Assembly (NCBI GenBank): GCA_001939145.1
Contig: LSRX01000842.1
Location: forward strand, 128,512 to 192,511
DNA length: 64,000 bases
Direction: 5' to 3'
From: Symbiodinium microadriaticum
Taxonomy: Eukaryota; Sar; Dinophyceae; Suessiales; Symbiodiniaceae
How positions within the stretch are numbered: the stretch's first letter is position 1; each line of letters begins with the position of its first letter. Positions 1-10,850 of this stretch are shown in pieces. Under the pieces are notes generated by a model. That model searched no databases, was not told the DNA's origin, and saw only the letters and a program-made list of their open reading frames with translations. The position numbers and the translations under genes are program-made.

Positions 1-315
1 TAAACCCATCGCACACGGGGTGTCTCGGAGAGAGGCTCAAAGGGGGTCTCAAGCGTTTAGGTGTTCCGAGTTAGGGTTTTCGGGGTCAAGCACGAGTTAA
101 AAATCTTTTACTTAAGTTTGGGGGGGTGGGGGGGGAGCAAAAGGCAGACGCAGGAACACAGGAAAAGCGGACATAGGGACACGACAAAAATAGACACGGC
201 GACACATCCAATCACAGCACGGCAACTGTCGCGGTTTTGGCACTGCGGCTTGCCCAGCGAGGAGACGGGTTTATAGGTTGAGTAGAAACTTTACACACTG
301 CCTGCGCCTGTGAAC

Positions 316-1135
316 TCAGGTGCCGCGACCCTTCCGGGCAAGAGCGGCGGCCAAACTCACTGCAAGTGCTGCAATGGTGGCAGAGCAAGCCACAAGAAGG
401 CGGTCTTTGTAGTCTCTTTCCTCAAGAGCGCGGTGAAGAGCGTGGTCTTTTCTCGAGAGCGTGGTCTTTTTCCTCAAGAGCCTGGTCTCTTTCCTCAAGG
501 GCGTCTCGCAGGATAGCCTCTGGCAGTTCTCCGACCATACTTGGCAGGAAGTGCATCATGACAATGCCGCTTTCAGCTAAATTCATAGATGCTGGAGGTG
601 CAGCCATGGGGTCTTGACCATTGTAAAACAGAGCTACGCCCTCCTGCTGTTGCCGAGAAGCAGCATGACGGAGCAACCACCGCAGCTGCGCGGTCTTGTC
701 GCGCTTGCGGAGACTGTCACCGGAAGGCCCCGAAATTTCAACTAATCACCTTCCGTTCAGCTTCCCGCGGAAGTCGCTGATGCGCAGCTGAATCCCTCCA
801 AGCGAGAAGCCGCAGTAGCGATTTCCATGTGCTTCAAAATTGGCAATCTCCGCCAGCACATCAACTTCTGTGACAGCAGGTCGAGGCATGTACCACTCAG
901 AGCGTGATGGGTCTCGCCCAAAGTGCTGCCACCACTTCTCTCGATTCCCCTTCTTGAACTCTTTGAGAAGAACGAACGCTACCCACTGGCTTGTCAGCTC
1001 GGCACTCGCATCTTGTCCAGCGCTGTCCAAGAGGACGTTGTGTCGAACTGTGAAGCCCATTCTCTTCAATGCCAGCACAACTGCATCTTCCCTGACCGGT
1101 GTAGGATGACCCACGGAGCGACTCCATAGCAACAA
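316..1135 (-). CDS. Putative multi-exon protein with ubiquitin-like segment and C-terminal membrane helix (3' part)
   Basis: Not firmly recognised. An upstream exon (746-1135) encodes a coding-like stretch with REKWWQHFGRDPSRSEWYM and SLGGIQLRISDFRGK and runs into a stop at 746, so it is probably spliced. A second exon (about 422-690) reads TAQLRWLLRHAA, then VALFYNGQDPMAAP and NLAESGIVMMHF, a pattern resembling the second half of a ubiquitin/SUMO beta-grasp fold (inference). This leads into a charged repeat (ALEERDQALEEKDHALE). In another frame, 316-420 continues ALEERDYKDRLL and ends with one hydrophobic helix (VACSATIAALAVSLAAALA) and RKGRGT before the stop, as in a tail-anchored protein. 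The frame changes inside the repeat at about 430-455, so either a short intron or a 2-base slip lies there. The 5' boundary is unknown. Confidence 0.4.
409..502 (-). repeat. 21-base coding tandem repeat (ALEERDH-type heptads)
   Basis: On the minus strand, units of about 21 bases starting GCTCTTGAGGAAAGAGACCA repeat four to five times with small changes. Each in-frame unit encodes a seven-residue charged heptad (ALEERDQ, ALEEKDH). One unit lacks two bases and one is shortened to 12 bases, so the frame shifts within the array. Confidence 0.6.
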
Positions 1136-1515
1136 GGCTCTGTCTGTAGATTGTTTGCGCTATCTCTATCTGTTCTCACATGCAAATACACTGTGAGGTC
1201 AGCATGTAGCCTGACGTTGCTCGGTTGCTCTACAGGGGCTGAGGCTGCATAACCTTGATACGAAACCTTGCGATATACAGGTGCTTGCTCTTGGCAGATA
1301 GGCTGCAATACTCCGATGTTGGATGCCTCGTCGCTAACGTTCCTACGCACTCGAGAACCCGCACGCGTATCCCTACAAACCTTGCGCAGTCCTTACAACG
1401 AGGTCGACGTCGTCGTCGTGGAGGTTGTGATTAGCGAAGATGCTCCAATCAGGGGGCTGCTTTCGATTCTAACTTATTCCTAAACCTTATTCCTATTATA
1501 AATAGTTTATTAGAG

Positions 1516-1750
1516 ATGACCATTTCCATTTTCCAAGGTTAGGGATTTAGGGTTGGGAATATGGGTTTTTTCTATGGAGGTATTGGTGTATGGGGTTTAG
1601 TGTGGGTTTTTTCTATGTGGGTCTTATGGTGGTTCCATCCTAGGGGTATTCCTATGGGTCTTTTGGTGGGATGAGGGTTGAGGCATAGGTTGTTGTGGTT
1701 TGGGGTGCTAGGGGGGGGGGGGGGCATGGTTGGAAAATGGAAATGGTCAT
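1516..1750. mobile_element. MITE-like element with perfect 21-base terminal inverted repeats
   Basis: Bases 1516-1536 (starting ATGACCATTTCC) are the exact reverse complement of 1730-1750 (ending GGAAATGGTCAT), bounding a 235-base non-coding T/G-rich block. The interior holds two copies of GGGTTTTTTCTATG and a run of 14 G (1711-1724). No transposase and no clear target-site duplication are seen. The size and structure fit a non-autonomous fold-back or MITE-type element. The rest of 1136-1935 has no convincing exon. Confidence 0.55.
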
Positions 1751-1935
1751 TGCTAGCTATATAGGGGCCTGAATTCTATTACTAATTATAGGGGTTGGGG
1801 ATACATTCTGCTATAATATGCTAAACGGAACCCGTAACAGGTTTAGGTACCAAGTGACCTGGGGTGCTGTCAGATTCGCAAAGCGTCGACTTGAGGCCCC
1901 AGCGCGATCTCGGCCTTCCGAGCAGATGCACATAA

Positions 1936-2160
1936 CGTGTGTATGCGTGTATACGTATACGTATACGTATACATACATACATACATACATACATACATAC
2001 ATACATACATAAACACACAAAAAAATATATATATATATATAAAAATGATTACATACATACATATTAACATACATATGTGGGACGATGTTTATACACTTAC
2101 ATACTTACATACATGTGTATGTAACGACATATACGTATATACACACATATATGTATGAGC
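1936..2160. repeat. Microsatellite block (TACGTA, CATA and TA repeats)
   Basis: Tandem ATACGT units (about 1948-1970), then about eleven CATA units (about 1968-2011), a TA run (about 2026-2041) and scattered CATA/TATG units. Open frames across it encode only repeated Y/T/I/H or V/C/M residues and are not genes. A related TA/CATA block lies at about 2497-2572. Confidence 0.9.
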
Positions 2161-2576
2161 ATGAATATGCTACCCCCTCATGACTCATGTACCCGCGCTT
2201 TGTGCTTGAATCGTGTGGGATCGTCGTGTCCCGACATGTAGTCATGCATGTTTTTTTAAACATACTTTGCAAGTGAACAAAGAGGAGTCCAAGTTTCTCT
2301 GCTAGATTGTGCCCGGCCCAGCACTGGTGCCTCGACGGCTCCGGTCCCGTTGCTTCGAATCCGGATCCTCGGCCTTGCTCCGCTTCTCGGAGCGCTCGGT
2401 CTTCGGATCCTCGAGGCGAAGCCGTCACCCTAAGCAGCTTACGGTCTACTGATTTGGTGCATGTATACTGGGTGTATTAACAAAAAATATGTGTAAGTGT
2501 GTATATATATATATATACATATACACATACATATAATTACATGTGTATGTATGTGTATATATATATATATTTGCAG

Positions 2577-2815
2577 GATGCAGAGGCCTGATCTTGGCGT
2601 CTCTTCCGCCACTCGTCTACTCGGGGCTTCAGCTCGTCCAGCTTATTTCGAATCTCCTTGCAGCTGCGGAGAGTCACGAACTTAGGCAACACCAACCGAG
2701 CTTGAGCTGTGGTAGAATCTGGATCTTTGCTGAGATTTAGTATGTCCTGATAGGAGTTGTGTATTTTGAACTGCTTGTGGGCCGCATCTGCCTGAGAGTT
2801 AGAGTCTGCGCTAGG
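2577..2815 (-). CDS. Unrecognised internal exon
   Basis: A minus-strand frame gives well-mixed, charged sequence including KIHNSYQDILNLSKDPDSTT, ARLVLPKFVTLRSCKEIRNK and LDELKPRVDEWRKRRQD. It then runs into a CATA/TA microsatellite, as expected at an intron donor. It may be the last part of the LUC7-like gene upstream or belong to a separate gene. No family is recognised. The boundaries are approximate. Confidence 0.4.
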
Positions 2816-3285
2816 CATGCCCACCGGTTGTCGGCCAAGTCTGCGGCAGCAGCGCCCTGGTAGCACGTGCCGCAGATGTCGCCTGAGCACATGCCAGCAC
2901 CAAACACAACGCGTCAAACCGGGCACTGCCCCAGGCCACGACAAACTTCTTCAGGAACAGCAGCCGCTATCGCCTTCTTTGTTTCCTCCTGAAAGTTCTT
3001 CAGCAAGGATGCACGATGAATAGCCGTGACACACACACACACACACACACCCCTCTCTCAAACACCCTCCGGAACAGAGTTGAATTTGTGCCTGGCAAGC
3101 GCAAACGCCAGTTTGCACAGCACGGAGGAGGAAGGAGGGAATCAGTGGAGAGCGACAAGGACTACGTAAGAGAAGCAAAGAGACAGGCAGAGAGATGCAA
3201 AAATCCTCCTCTACAGCGGCCGCCTCCTTTGTGAGGTCTTCGGCCTGCAGAGGTCTACCAGAAACACTGCCAGAACTAACATCTT

Positions 3286-3302
3286 GGGTTTAGGGTTTAG
3301 GG
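3286..3302 (+). repeat. Short interstitial plant-type telomere motif (GGGTTTAGGGTTTAGGG)
   Basis: Two consecutive TTTAGGG units preceded by GGG. TTTAGGG is the telomere repeat of plants and is reported in dinoflagellates. Here it is only 17 bases in the interior of the window, between exons, so it is an interstitial trace and not a chromosome end. A similar degenerate tract on the opposite strand lies in kinesin intron 14 at about 40208-40226. Confidence 0.7.
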
Positions 3303-3394
3303 CAATAATTGCCAGTACTCCTTTGTACAGTAAAGCAGTTGCAAGACATGGCCCGGCCTCGGCCATCAAGCGAGCCTTCTCCTGAAACTTGTCA

Positions 3395-3605
3395 TCGTCC
3401 AGGCCTCTGGCGACTGAGCCAGGCCGAGAGCAGCGATCCAGAGCGCCCCGAAGCCCTGAGACCCGGGCTCTCAGCCTGCTTCACCTCGGATTTTTCGGGA
3501 GCTGCAGAGGCAGCGGAAGGCTTCAAGATGCCAAAAAAGGGCGACACTTTGGCGGAGCTCTCCCGCTTCATTGCGGAGAGCTTGTCGATGACAGGAACCT
3601 CGTCT
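3395..3605 (-). CDS. Possible downstream exon of the LUC7-like gene
   Basis: The minus strand reads IDKLSAMKRESSAKVSPFFG, then ILKPSAASAAPEKSEVKQAE and more S/R/G-rich sequence before a stop. The lysine-rich helical start resembles the linker that follows the second zinc finger of LUC7 proteins, but no diagnostic motif is present. It is placed with the LUC7-like gene only by position and strand. Confidence 0.3.
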
Positions 3606-3699
3606 CAAAGCAGTACTAGGGGTCTACAATATGCACCTTGCAAGGGAGTGCCGGGGCTGCTACGGGCAATGGAGGTCTTCTCCTACCCCAGTCATCTCC

Positions 3700-4617
3700 T
3701 GGCGCCGGCAATCAAAAGCTTTCAGTGATTGCCTCTTGTCTGACATGCGAAAAATCCAGCGGGGAATGCGGATCCGCCCCTTCTCGTCCGCGATTCGTGC
3801 TTCGCACTCTCGCACGGCAAACTCCAAACTGGGAAGGGTGTCTGCTTCATACTGACCTTGCTTGCAATTCTTTCCAAAGCACACGAGAGACATCTGACTT
3901 TATTTGCAGTGTTTGACGGCACCAGGGGCTACACGTCTCAGCTCATCAGCATCGGGGTGTGTGATGAACCTTCCGCGACTTGGCATGAAGAGCGAGCTGT
4001 CAACGCTCTACGAATGCTCATGTGGTCTCATCATGCTGAGGCAGTGACTGATCTCTCATAATTTCTGAGTGAATCTTCTCACAGGGCTTAAACTGACCTC
4101 AATCATATTGTATCCACATGCTTGGACTGGTGCGCGAATGCGTGACATGGACACACCCACGATAGCACCCTTACAGGCATTGAAGCGGATCCTTCTGAGA
4201 ATCCCACGTTTACCTCAGACGTAGCAGTGACGCTGAGCTCCACGACTGCATGACAAGGCGATCTCACATGCAGCTGCGGAGCCGCCCAGGTAAGCTCGAT
4301 CAAGCGGACAAAGCCCGATGAGAAAGCTTTTACACACGCCTGAATATACGGCCGCAAGAAGTGGACGGACCACCACATTGATTTGCTGGTGCAGACATCT
4401 GTCGCAGCCGAGATGCCTGGATCCTTGAACTTTTCTTTTGCCTTACGAGTCTTTCCAACAAGGGGCAACCCTGCCAAACGTGTCCAGGCCGTGCACAACC
4501 ACAATACTTCTAGTGTTGAAATTGCCCTGGAAGTCGAGTGGCTTTTGCTTTGTCGACTTCCTTCTCGTTGCGGTTTGGCCCCATGAGGGCATCGAGCATG
4601 GCTCTTGCTTTGTTCAT
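3700..4617 (-). CDS. LUC7-like U1 snRNP-associated zinc-finger protein (5' exons)
   Basis: LUC7 proteins belong to the U1 snRNP and influence 5' splice-site choice (family knowledge). The proposed start ATG at 4617 gives MNKARAMLDALMGPNRNEKE, the usual LUC7 opening. Exon 1 ends at 4549, exon 2 is 4441-4417 (AKEKFKDPG), and exon 3 starts at 4339 (VCKSFLIGLCPLDRAYL, first zinc-finger region). Exon 4 starts at 4097 (QFKPCEKIHSEIM, the C-x-K-x-H-S-E signature). Exon 5 starts at 3856 (QYEADTLPSLEFAVRECEAR, then RIADEKGRI). Introns 1 and 2 both start with GC and end in AG; intron 1 is bounded by copies of GCAAAAG. The exact ends of exons 3 and 4 and the C-terminal exons (second zinc finger) are not resolved. 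Confidence 0.75.
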
Positions 4618-4855
4618 GGCCTCGGGTTGATCGTGATCCTGTGCTACTGCACAGGCGACGGAGCATGTCATCTCAACATCTCAGCCGTTCAACTGAGACG
4701 CTGTCTCCTTCAGCACGCAGCGCCTCCAACCACAGGAACACTTTTGCCTTCTGCACTTCTTCAGACTTTCCACTCAGATTCTATTCTCGGTGGGCAGTAG
4801 GCAGCACGTGTCAAAATTTGTCAAACCAACCAAGTCTGTGAATTGTCGGAACTGA

Positions 4856-5305
4856 CTAGACTCCTAGACGTGCCTCCAGAGACTGACCAAGCCATGAGTC
4901 AAGCTTAAGCCCGCTTTGACGGCCCGTCGGCCCAAGCTTACAGGAGATCTCGTTGCTGTCGTAGTGCGAAAGGCACGTAAGAACATCGTTTACGTGAGGC
5001 ATCGTGACACCGTGAGGCAGGAAGCGGCCCCCGAGAATCCGTTTCCATGGTTTACAGTCGCGCCTCCCATTGAGAATAGCTGCAGCGAGGTGTTGTGCAG
5101 TTCTCCGTGCTTTTGGGCACGTGTATGACAGCTTGCTTGTACATGAGATGGTGCACCATTCTAAGGCAAGCAGACTCTCGCAACTCGCAGTCGCATTGAT
5201 GCTGAATGCATCTGAAAGCCCAGTGCTTGAGAGCTGGCTTTCAAATTCCACTGCATCATCATCCTCCTCATTGGCAGCTATCATTCGGCTATTGTTGCCC
5301 ACCAA
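4856..5305 (-). CDS. Unrecognised coding stretch (possible exon)
   Basis: A long minus-strand frame, open from 5305 to a stop at 4856, begins with an acidic part (MIAANEEDDDAVEFESQLSS). It continues with a basic segment ARRTAQHLAAAILNGRRDC and WKRILGGRFLPHGV. Residue use is balanced and unlike the neighbouring shadow frames. No family is recognised. It could be one exon of a longer gene whose other exons lie in 5300-6000. Confidence 0.35.
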   Translation of the reverse strand: MVGNNSRMIAANEEDDDAVEFESQLSSTGLSDAFSINATASCESLLALEWCTISCTSKLSYTCPKARRTAQHLAAAILNGRRDCKPWKRILGGRFLPHGVTMPHVNDVLTCLSHYDSNEISCKLGPTGRQSGLKLDSWLGQSLEARLGV

Positions 5306-5689
5306 ATTTTCCAGGGTTGCCGATGATGCAGCGTCTGTGGCACTGCCTCGAATTAACGCGCTTTATTTCGCATTCTTGACAATGGCTGTCCAACTCCAGC
5401 TTACACCCAGCGCACCCCAACAAAAGCTGTGCGCCACATTGGCAAGGTGAATCACCCAGTGAAACCATAAGGCCCATAAGGCGTCCGGAAGCACGCAACC
5501 GCCTACCACGTCAGGCCTGAAGCCTCAGGGGCCTCAGGGGTAGAACGCTTTAGTTGTAACTTTTTTTTGGCCTAGATGTGACTTTTGAGCTTTTTCAACC
5601 AAACATCTTAGTCGTGACTTTCGTTCTGCTCTATTTCGGAGCCTGCAGGGTTTCCTCCTCAGGGTTCTCGTCTTTCGCAAAAGATTCGT

Positions 5690-5925
5690 GCTTCCTGAAG
5701 GCTCAAGCTTTTGGGCCAAAAGTTCATGCGTGCTTGACTCCTTAGGGCTTTCGTCTTCGGCCAAAGGTTCCTGCTGGGTTTACTTCTTCGGTTTTTCGTC
5801 TTCGACCAAAGCTTCGTGCTGGGTTTACTCCTTAGGGTTTCTCGTCTTTCGTCGAAGCTTCCCGCTGGGATTACTCCTTAGGGTTTTTTTTCTTCGGCCA
5901 ACGGTTCCTGCTGGGTTTATGCTCT
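5690..5925. repeat. Imperfect tandem repeat, unit about 46 bases
   Basis: The core GCTGGGTTTACTCCTTAGGG with a following TCTTCG-CCAAAG-TTC segment recurs with its GCT at 5732, 5773, 5818, 5864 and 5910, so about five units of 41-46 bases. On the minus strand the units translate in part as repeated Pro/Lys/Glu-rich peptides (EPLAEDESPKE-like) interrupted by stops. That suggests a decayed coding repeat or a minisatellite. Confidence 0.75.
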
Positions 5926-5999
5926 CACAACTCGGACAAGCCAGGCGAGGCTCATGGTGCGAAGTCGGCGTGATACAGGAATCAACATCCCAAGTCAGA

Positions 6000-7460
6000 G
6001 AAGCGAACACAAACCCATCTAAGACCAATCCGCCACTACCGCCTCAGGAGATCAAAGGCACTTGAAGGCTCGTACAGGCTCGATGCTAAATTTTGAGTTA
6101 TTGACGACTGCCCTGCTATGAAGGCAGAACACTCTAGAAGGATGTTTCAGGGCTCTTCACAAACCAGGCGTCCTCTACTATCCATGCGCTGGTGCAGATC
6201 GCAAGCGCAACTCTGCAAGTTCGTTATTTTTGGTTCCATGACCTGCCACCACTCGATCTTTCAGCTAATGGGCCAACGAGCCATGATGAACTGTATGTAC
6301 TTACTAAGGCCTGCACAGTGTAGCAGGAACAACTGGCGCAAACTTTTTGTAAAGGGAAACACTCTGGCAGAATTGAATGCTGCTATCGCGATCGGCAACG
6401 AGTCTACCGGTCCACGACTTGACCCGACATTGCGGACAAGGGAGGATCACTCTCATCCACCAGCGATGCCGCAATGGGGAAGAGCTGGCACGGAGAATGA
6501 CGACGCTTGCCAACACATCTGAAAATGGAGGCTCAACGAAGAAACATGAAATGCAGGTTGCCGCGCAGCACAAGGGGGCAACAGTGGCCGGGGCACGAAC
6601 ACCGCAAGCTCTCCTGGCCAAGGAGGATTCTCACATCAATCATTCCAATGCTTCGCCTTGTGTGCAAAGTTCGATTGAGTCCTTGTAGTGCCACCCCTTC
6701 TTTGCGGATCAAAGGCCCTGCACAACCTAGGCTTCCCGTTTTGCTGACTTGCTGCAAGACCACCAGGCGTCAGCTAATTGGCAGTCAACGAACTAGGTCG
6801 GAGTTCGCCTGATGCGACCAGCCCCAATCTCAAAGAGATCGAATCATCTACTTCCAGATAGCTTAAGCTCAAGGTCCCAGGCATGAAACTACAGCGATGT
6901 GTTGGGTGCTGGACTGTCCACACCGCGGGTGCCACTCGTCTAACCTTGTTGCGGAGGGCTGCTGCACGCTCGAAGCCCTCACACTTGGAAGCAGCGAGCA
7001 GGGCATTGCCTTCGCGAAGTGAGTGAGGTGCTGTTAACACCGCCGCCCCTCCTTTCAGACCGGACTGTACTTGTGCGTTAACTGGCGACCGGACAAGACA
7101 TGAGGCCCCTGCGCGGACAGAATGCTACTCAGACTGAGCTCTTGAGGTCGGATGAGCACCTTAGTGCGGGGCGGGGTGCACGTAAACTGTCTCCAACTGC
7201 AAAAATTAACCCAAACAACTCCTCACGACGACGAGGGAAGAAAAACCAAAGATGAGGCACGGCTTGAATCTCGGAGCAAACGTCAACCGTCAAATTGGAT
7301 CGCGAGAGGCGGCAACAAATCTTGATCTGGTATACTATTGCATCTCCGGCTCAACCGAGCACTTGGAACCCCCGCCGGGTCGACCAGCAGGAAGTCTTGC
7401 CTGGGAAGAATGGTCCAGCGAGCAAGCATCATGAAGCCTCATGTAGCCTGTCCTAGCAGG
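6000..7460. other. No convincing gene
   Basis: Several short frames exist on both strands but none has a recognisable motif or a clear exon-like boundary. The minus-strand frame at 6533-6763 is the least repetitive but remains unsupported. The stretch may be intron or intergenic DNA. Confidence 0.4.
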
Positions 7461-7476
7461 TCCTAGCATAAGTATG

Positions 7477-9120
7477 TTACAGTCCCGATGTCACCACACA
7501 TGCATCTGGCACCCTTGCGACACTCTTGGGGAGAGGCTCGTCCTGTATGCCCTGTAGGTCGGCCACCATCTCCTCGAAGGTTTCTGGCGATCTCAGAAAT
7601 GTGCAAAAGTGGTTGGCATCGGCATGCGTCCTGGCCACCACTGCTCCAGGCAACGTAGTGGAAGAAAGCTTGTGGGAGCTCTTGAAAGTCTTCGGCACCT
7701 TTCGCTCGCACACTTTCACACTGCACTGCGGACACCCTGCCTTGGTCTCCGCTTCTATCCTAGAGGGGTCTGGACGTTTTCAATGCCTCATGCAAGGGTC
7801 TCCGTTCGTGCCGACATCGGCCACAAGTCCTGTTCTGGTTGTGCTCCAAGTCCAGCCGTCGCGTGGAATGGGGCGATTTGCAAGATCCCATATCTGAAGC
7901 TTCCTTGTAGCAATGCTAAAAACCAATTGCACCGACCTTCGAAGACAAACTTCGTGACGGACGCTGCGTCGAAGAGTGTCCTCAGCTATCCAGCCCTTTG
8001 AGCCTGATCTTGCTACTGTGTGGCTCTGCTGTGGGCTCTGGGTTCCACTTCATTCGGACAAACAAGCAGCCACTGTGTAACGGCCTAGGGCTCTGCTCGT
8101 GTTGTGCTCTGGACTCCTCCTTATGGCGTGGTCCTTCGTAAAGCACAAGGCGCAAAGTGTAGTAAAGGACTGGTGATCTATGCTTGTCGAGGTCTGAGTG
8201 GCCTTGCGGCGAGCATGACGAATGTTCTCACGAACTCAATTTTCATGTCTGACAGGCAATGTCATGCTGCTCCGACGTGCGAAACCGCGCTGTGCTGCCA
8301 GTGCGCCATGCCAGACCCTACTTATGAGCTGCAGCAACTCTACTAACAACGGGTGCGTCGAGGATTGCTCGCCAGTGCAGTTCAGGATTCAGCATCAGTG
8401 CATCTCCGGCATCGGCAATGTGTGGGTTGATGCTGTCGAGCACCTCAGTTCGAATTCGTCCCCGGACCATTTAGAGCTGCTTTGTTCAGTCGGTCTTCGC
8501 ATTGAGAGGCAAGCCGCGAAAACAGGCAAGTGTACATTCACTGTCCTGATCGTAGCTTTTCGGAAAGGGTTGTCCCAAGATTTTTTGCAAACTGCATGCA
8601 GAAACGATCATCATGACGATCCTTCAACGCAAATGGCTTGCTGGTTTCTACAAGCCGAAGCTGCTTTGCCAACCCCTACAGTACTGTATGCTCGCATCAT
8701 GCTGCAGCAAAGCCACAAAGCAGCCAACCGGCACAGCCACGCGAATGGCTGGCGCAGAGTCAAGTTCCTCGCCGGCAGCACGAGCCTGCAAGCGAAACAC
8801 ATTTGGACAAGGATTGTCTCAGAGTTGAACTCGCTGCTGCCATCAAGTCTGCTTCACTGCGAGGCACGATATGCTGGTTGAACTTGTGCGCGTAATCTGC
8901 CACACACTGGACTTCCTTGATCACCTCCTTCACCTGCAGATTTGCAGTGCTTGCAGTAACTTCAGCGATGACTTGCTTCTGGATCAAGGGCAGCTGCCAA
9001 AATGTCATCCTGCCCTCGCGGCCTTTTCAATGTCACGATGCTCCTTGGCCAATGGCACCTGCATTCGCCAAGAACCGATAACTGTCATATCCGCTGCAAA
9101 ACCTGCATCAGAAAGAAAAG
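7477..9120 (-). CDS. Unrecognised multi-exon gene
   Basis: Four minus-strand segments look coding. About 9005-9120 reads DMTVIGSWRMQVPLAKEHRD followed by IEKAARAG. 8790-9005 reads QLPLIQKQVIAEVTASTANL, then QVKEVIKEVQCVADYAHKF, predicted helical. 8335-8475 reads VRGRIRTEVLDSINPHIADA, then DALMLNPELHWRAILDAPVV. 7477-7719 reads TFKSSHKLSSTTLPGAVVAR, then ETFEEMVADLQGIQDEPLPK and a stop at 7477. They share strand and order and could be one gene. Family, start and splice junctions are not identified. The 219-residue plus-strand frame across 8222-8881 is read as their shadow. Confidence 0.35.
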
Positions 9121-10119
9121 GCCTGCAGCAAACCCCAGAACTCCTCGACGTCCCCATCGCCAGTCGGCGCCCAAATCTTGACCGACCATGCTCGCCAGGG
9201 CCTGGACATGACAGATGCGCATCTGCAAGGCGCATGCCCACGCACGAACGTGCGCACACACACGCAAAATCACACAAACACCTGCCGGTCACTTTACTTT
9301 TGGCCCATGCTTAGAAGATGGTGTTTGTGCCGTGTCCTGTTGGAATGAACCTTCATGTCCCCAGCACCTTCAATGCCCCTGCCGACTGTCATTGTCCTCG
9401 GTGGGCCCCCCTGCAGCTGCATCATGGAGACGTCTTTGAATTTGTATTTTTGCATCGCGCCAATCTGACCACTCCAACAAATCTACCTGCCGGACTCCTA
9501 TCTAGAAGCGCAGTTGAACGTCGTTTCGCGAATCCTTGTGACGACTTTGGGGCCCCCCGACTGCTATACCCCCCTCATGCCAGACTAGTGAGTAGGGCCA
9601 TGTCATGCGCTTCACTGTCAGTTCTTGCCAGTCTCCGGCAGTTCAAGTTGAGCTCCTGAGCTCGGACCCGGATCGTCTCTCCCATTTCCCAGCTTCTTGT
9701 CGACTAGTTCGACTAGTTGGCCAGCATGCCGCATGCCGCTCCTTCTGCCTTCGTTCTGTTCCCTTTCGCGCAGCGTGCTCACACCACCATGCGTGGCTCA
9801 ACGGCCCAGGCCTTGCGAAGCGAGATTCGGATGCTGTCGGCCACAGGCTGCTGGACTTTGAAGTCTGCGCATTCCGGTGGGCAGCACGATCCTCAACAGA
9901 AATGTTCTTGCCGTCTGATGGGTGGTACCCCTCCAAGCTCCAACCAGTATCAAACAGCTGCGCTCTTACCTACTTATCAGTCCTGCCGCAGAGTCAAGGG
10001 ACTCCAAGCCTTCACCTGGCCAGCAACGACAAGCAACTTGTGAAGACCACGAAACTCATCTAGTCATGAGGTCAGGATTCAAGAGCCCAGACGACTGTTT
10101 CGGAAAAACGCCTTGCCCT

Positions 10120-10850
10120 TTACTGTCTTTTTTGGCAAGATGGGCTTGGCAGTGCAGAGCTTCCTTTCTTGCACAGGACCGAACAGTTGTTGCTGCCCCC
10201 TCCTATTGAATTTCTATAAACGACGCCTTGTTGAGAGACCTTGTCTTGCGAGGTTGCATTGGGCCTGCAGCTACAAGCTGCCCCGGTGGCAGAATTTCCC
10301 ATTTCCGCAGGAATGGAGCTTGTTAGGGGCAAAATTGTACGCGGGTTTGTCGCCAATGTGGAGTTCATGAGATCACTTCGCAACCAGATCTTCCGACTTC
10401 CAACACCATTCAACGATTTACCCAAACGAGGTACTTGCGTCTGCTTCAATTGTAGAGAGCAGATCGTGCTCGTCAGCCCACTCGCCTTCTCGATGCAAGA
10501 CAGAGCCAGTTCCTGACCTTTCCACGGAGCTGACAGGAAACCGGCTTGTCTTCCAGCTCTGCCAACACGATGCACCGCTTTTTTCCCCCAGGATCCGGCC
10601 TGTTTTGAATGGAAATTTTGCCGAGGCCAGCTCGTCCTGAGAATCAGAACAGTCAGGCATAGCGCAGGAAGATGACCTTCGGCTCAGTTTTTTCGGGGCT
10701 TCGGCAGTCCTGGGGGAAGGCAAAAGCAACCTTCAACGCCACCTGCAGCTGCTCCTCAAGGTGCGAACTGTCGCGCGCTGCAAAACTGTAAACAGTGTCG
10801 TTTCCAGCGAAGTTTCTCGAGATCGTGCATGCAACTGTCACCACAACCGG
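10120..10850 (-). CDS. Possible exons, one with a helicase-like HRVGRAGR string
   Basis: The frame at 10653-10844 reads DTVYSFAARDSSHLEEQLQV, then FAFPQDC and TEPKVIFLRYA. The frame at about 10515-10575 starts MHRVGRAGRQAGF, which resembles motif VI of DEAD-box helicases (HRIGRxGR). The usual motif V and Q-motif sequences are not visible nearby, so the match may be chance. Coding status is moderate, identity weak. Confidence 0.25.

Noticed and set aside
3286-3302. Chromosome end or telomere
   Set aside because: Only two TTTAGGG units in the interior, with exons on both sides.
8222-8881. 219-residue plus-strand open frame
   Set aside because: The minus strand of the same stretch carries better coding-like segments (VRGRIRTEVLDSINPHIADA); the plus frame is read as their shadow.
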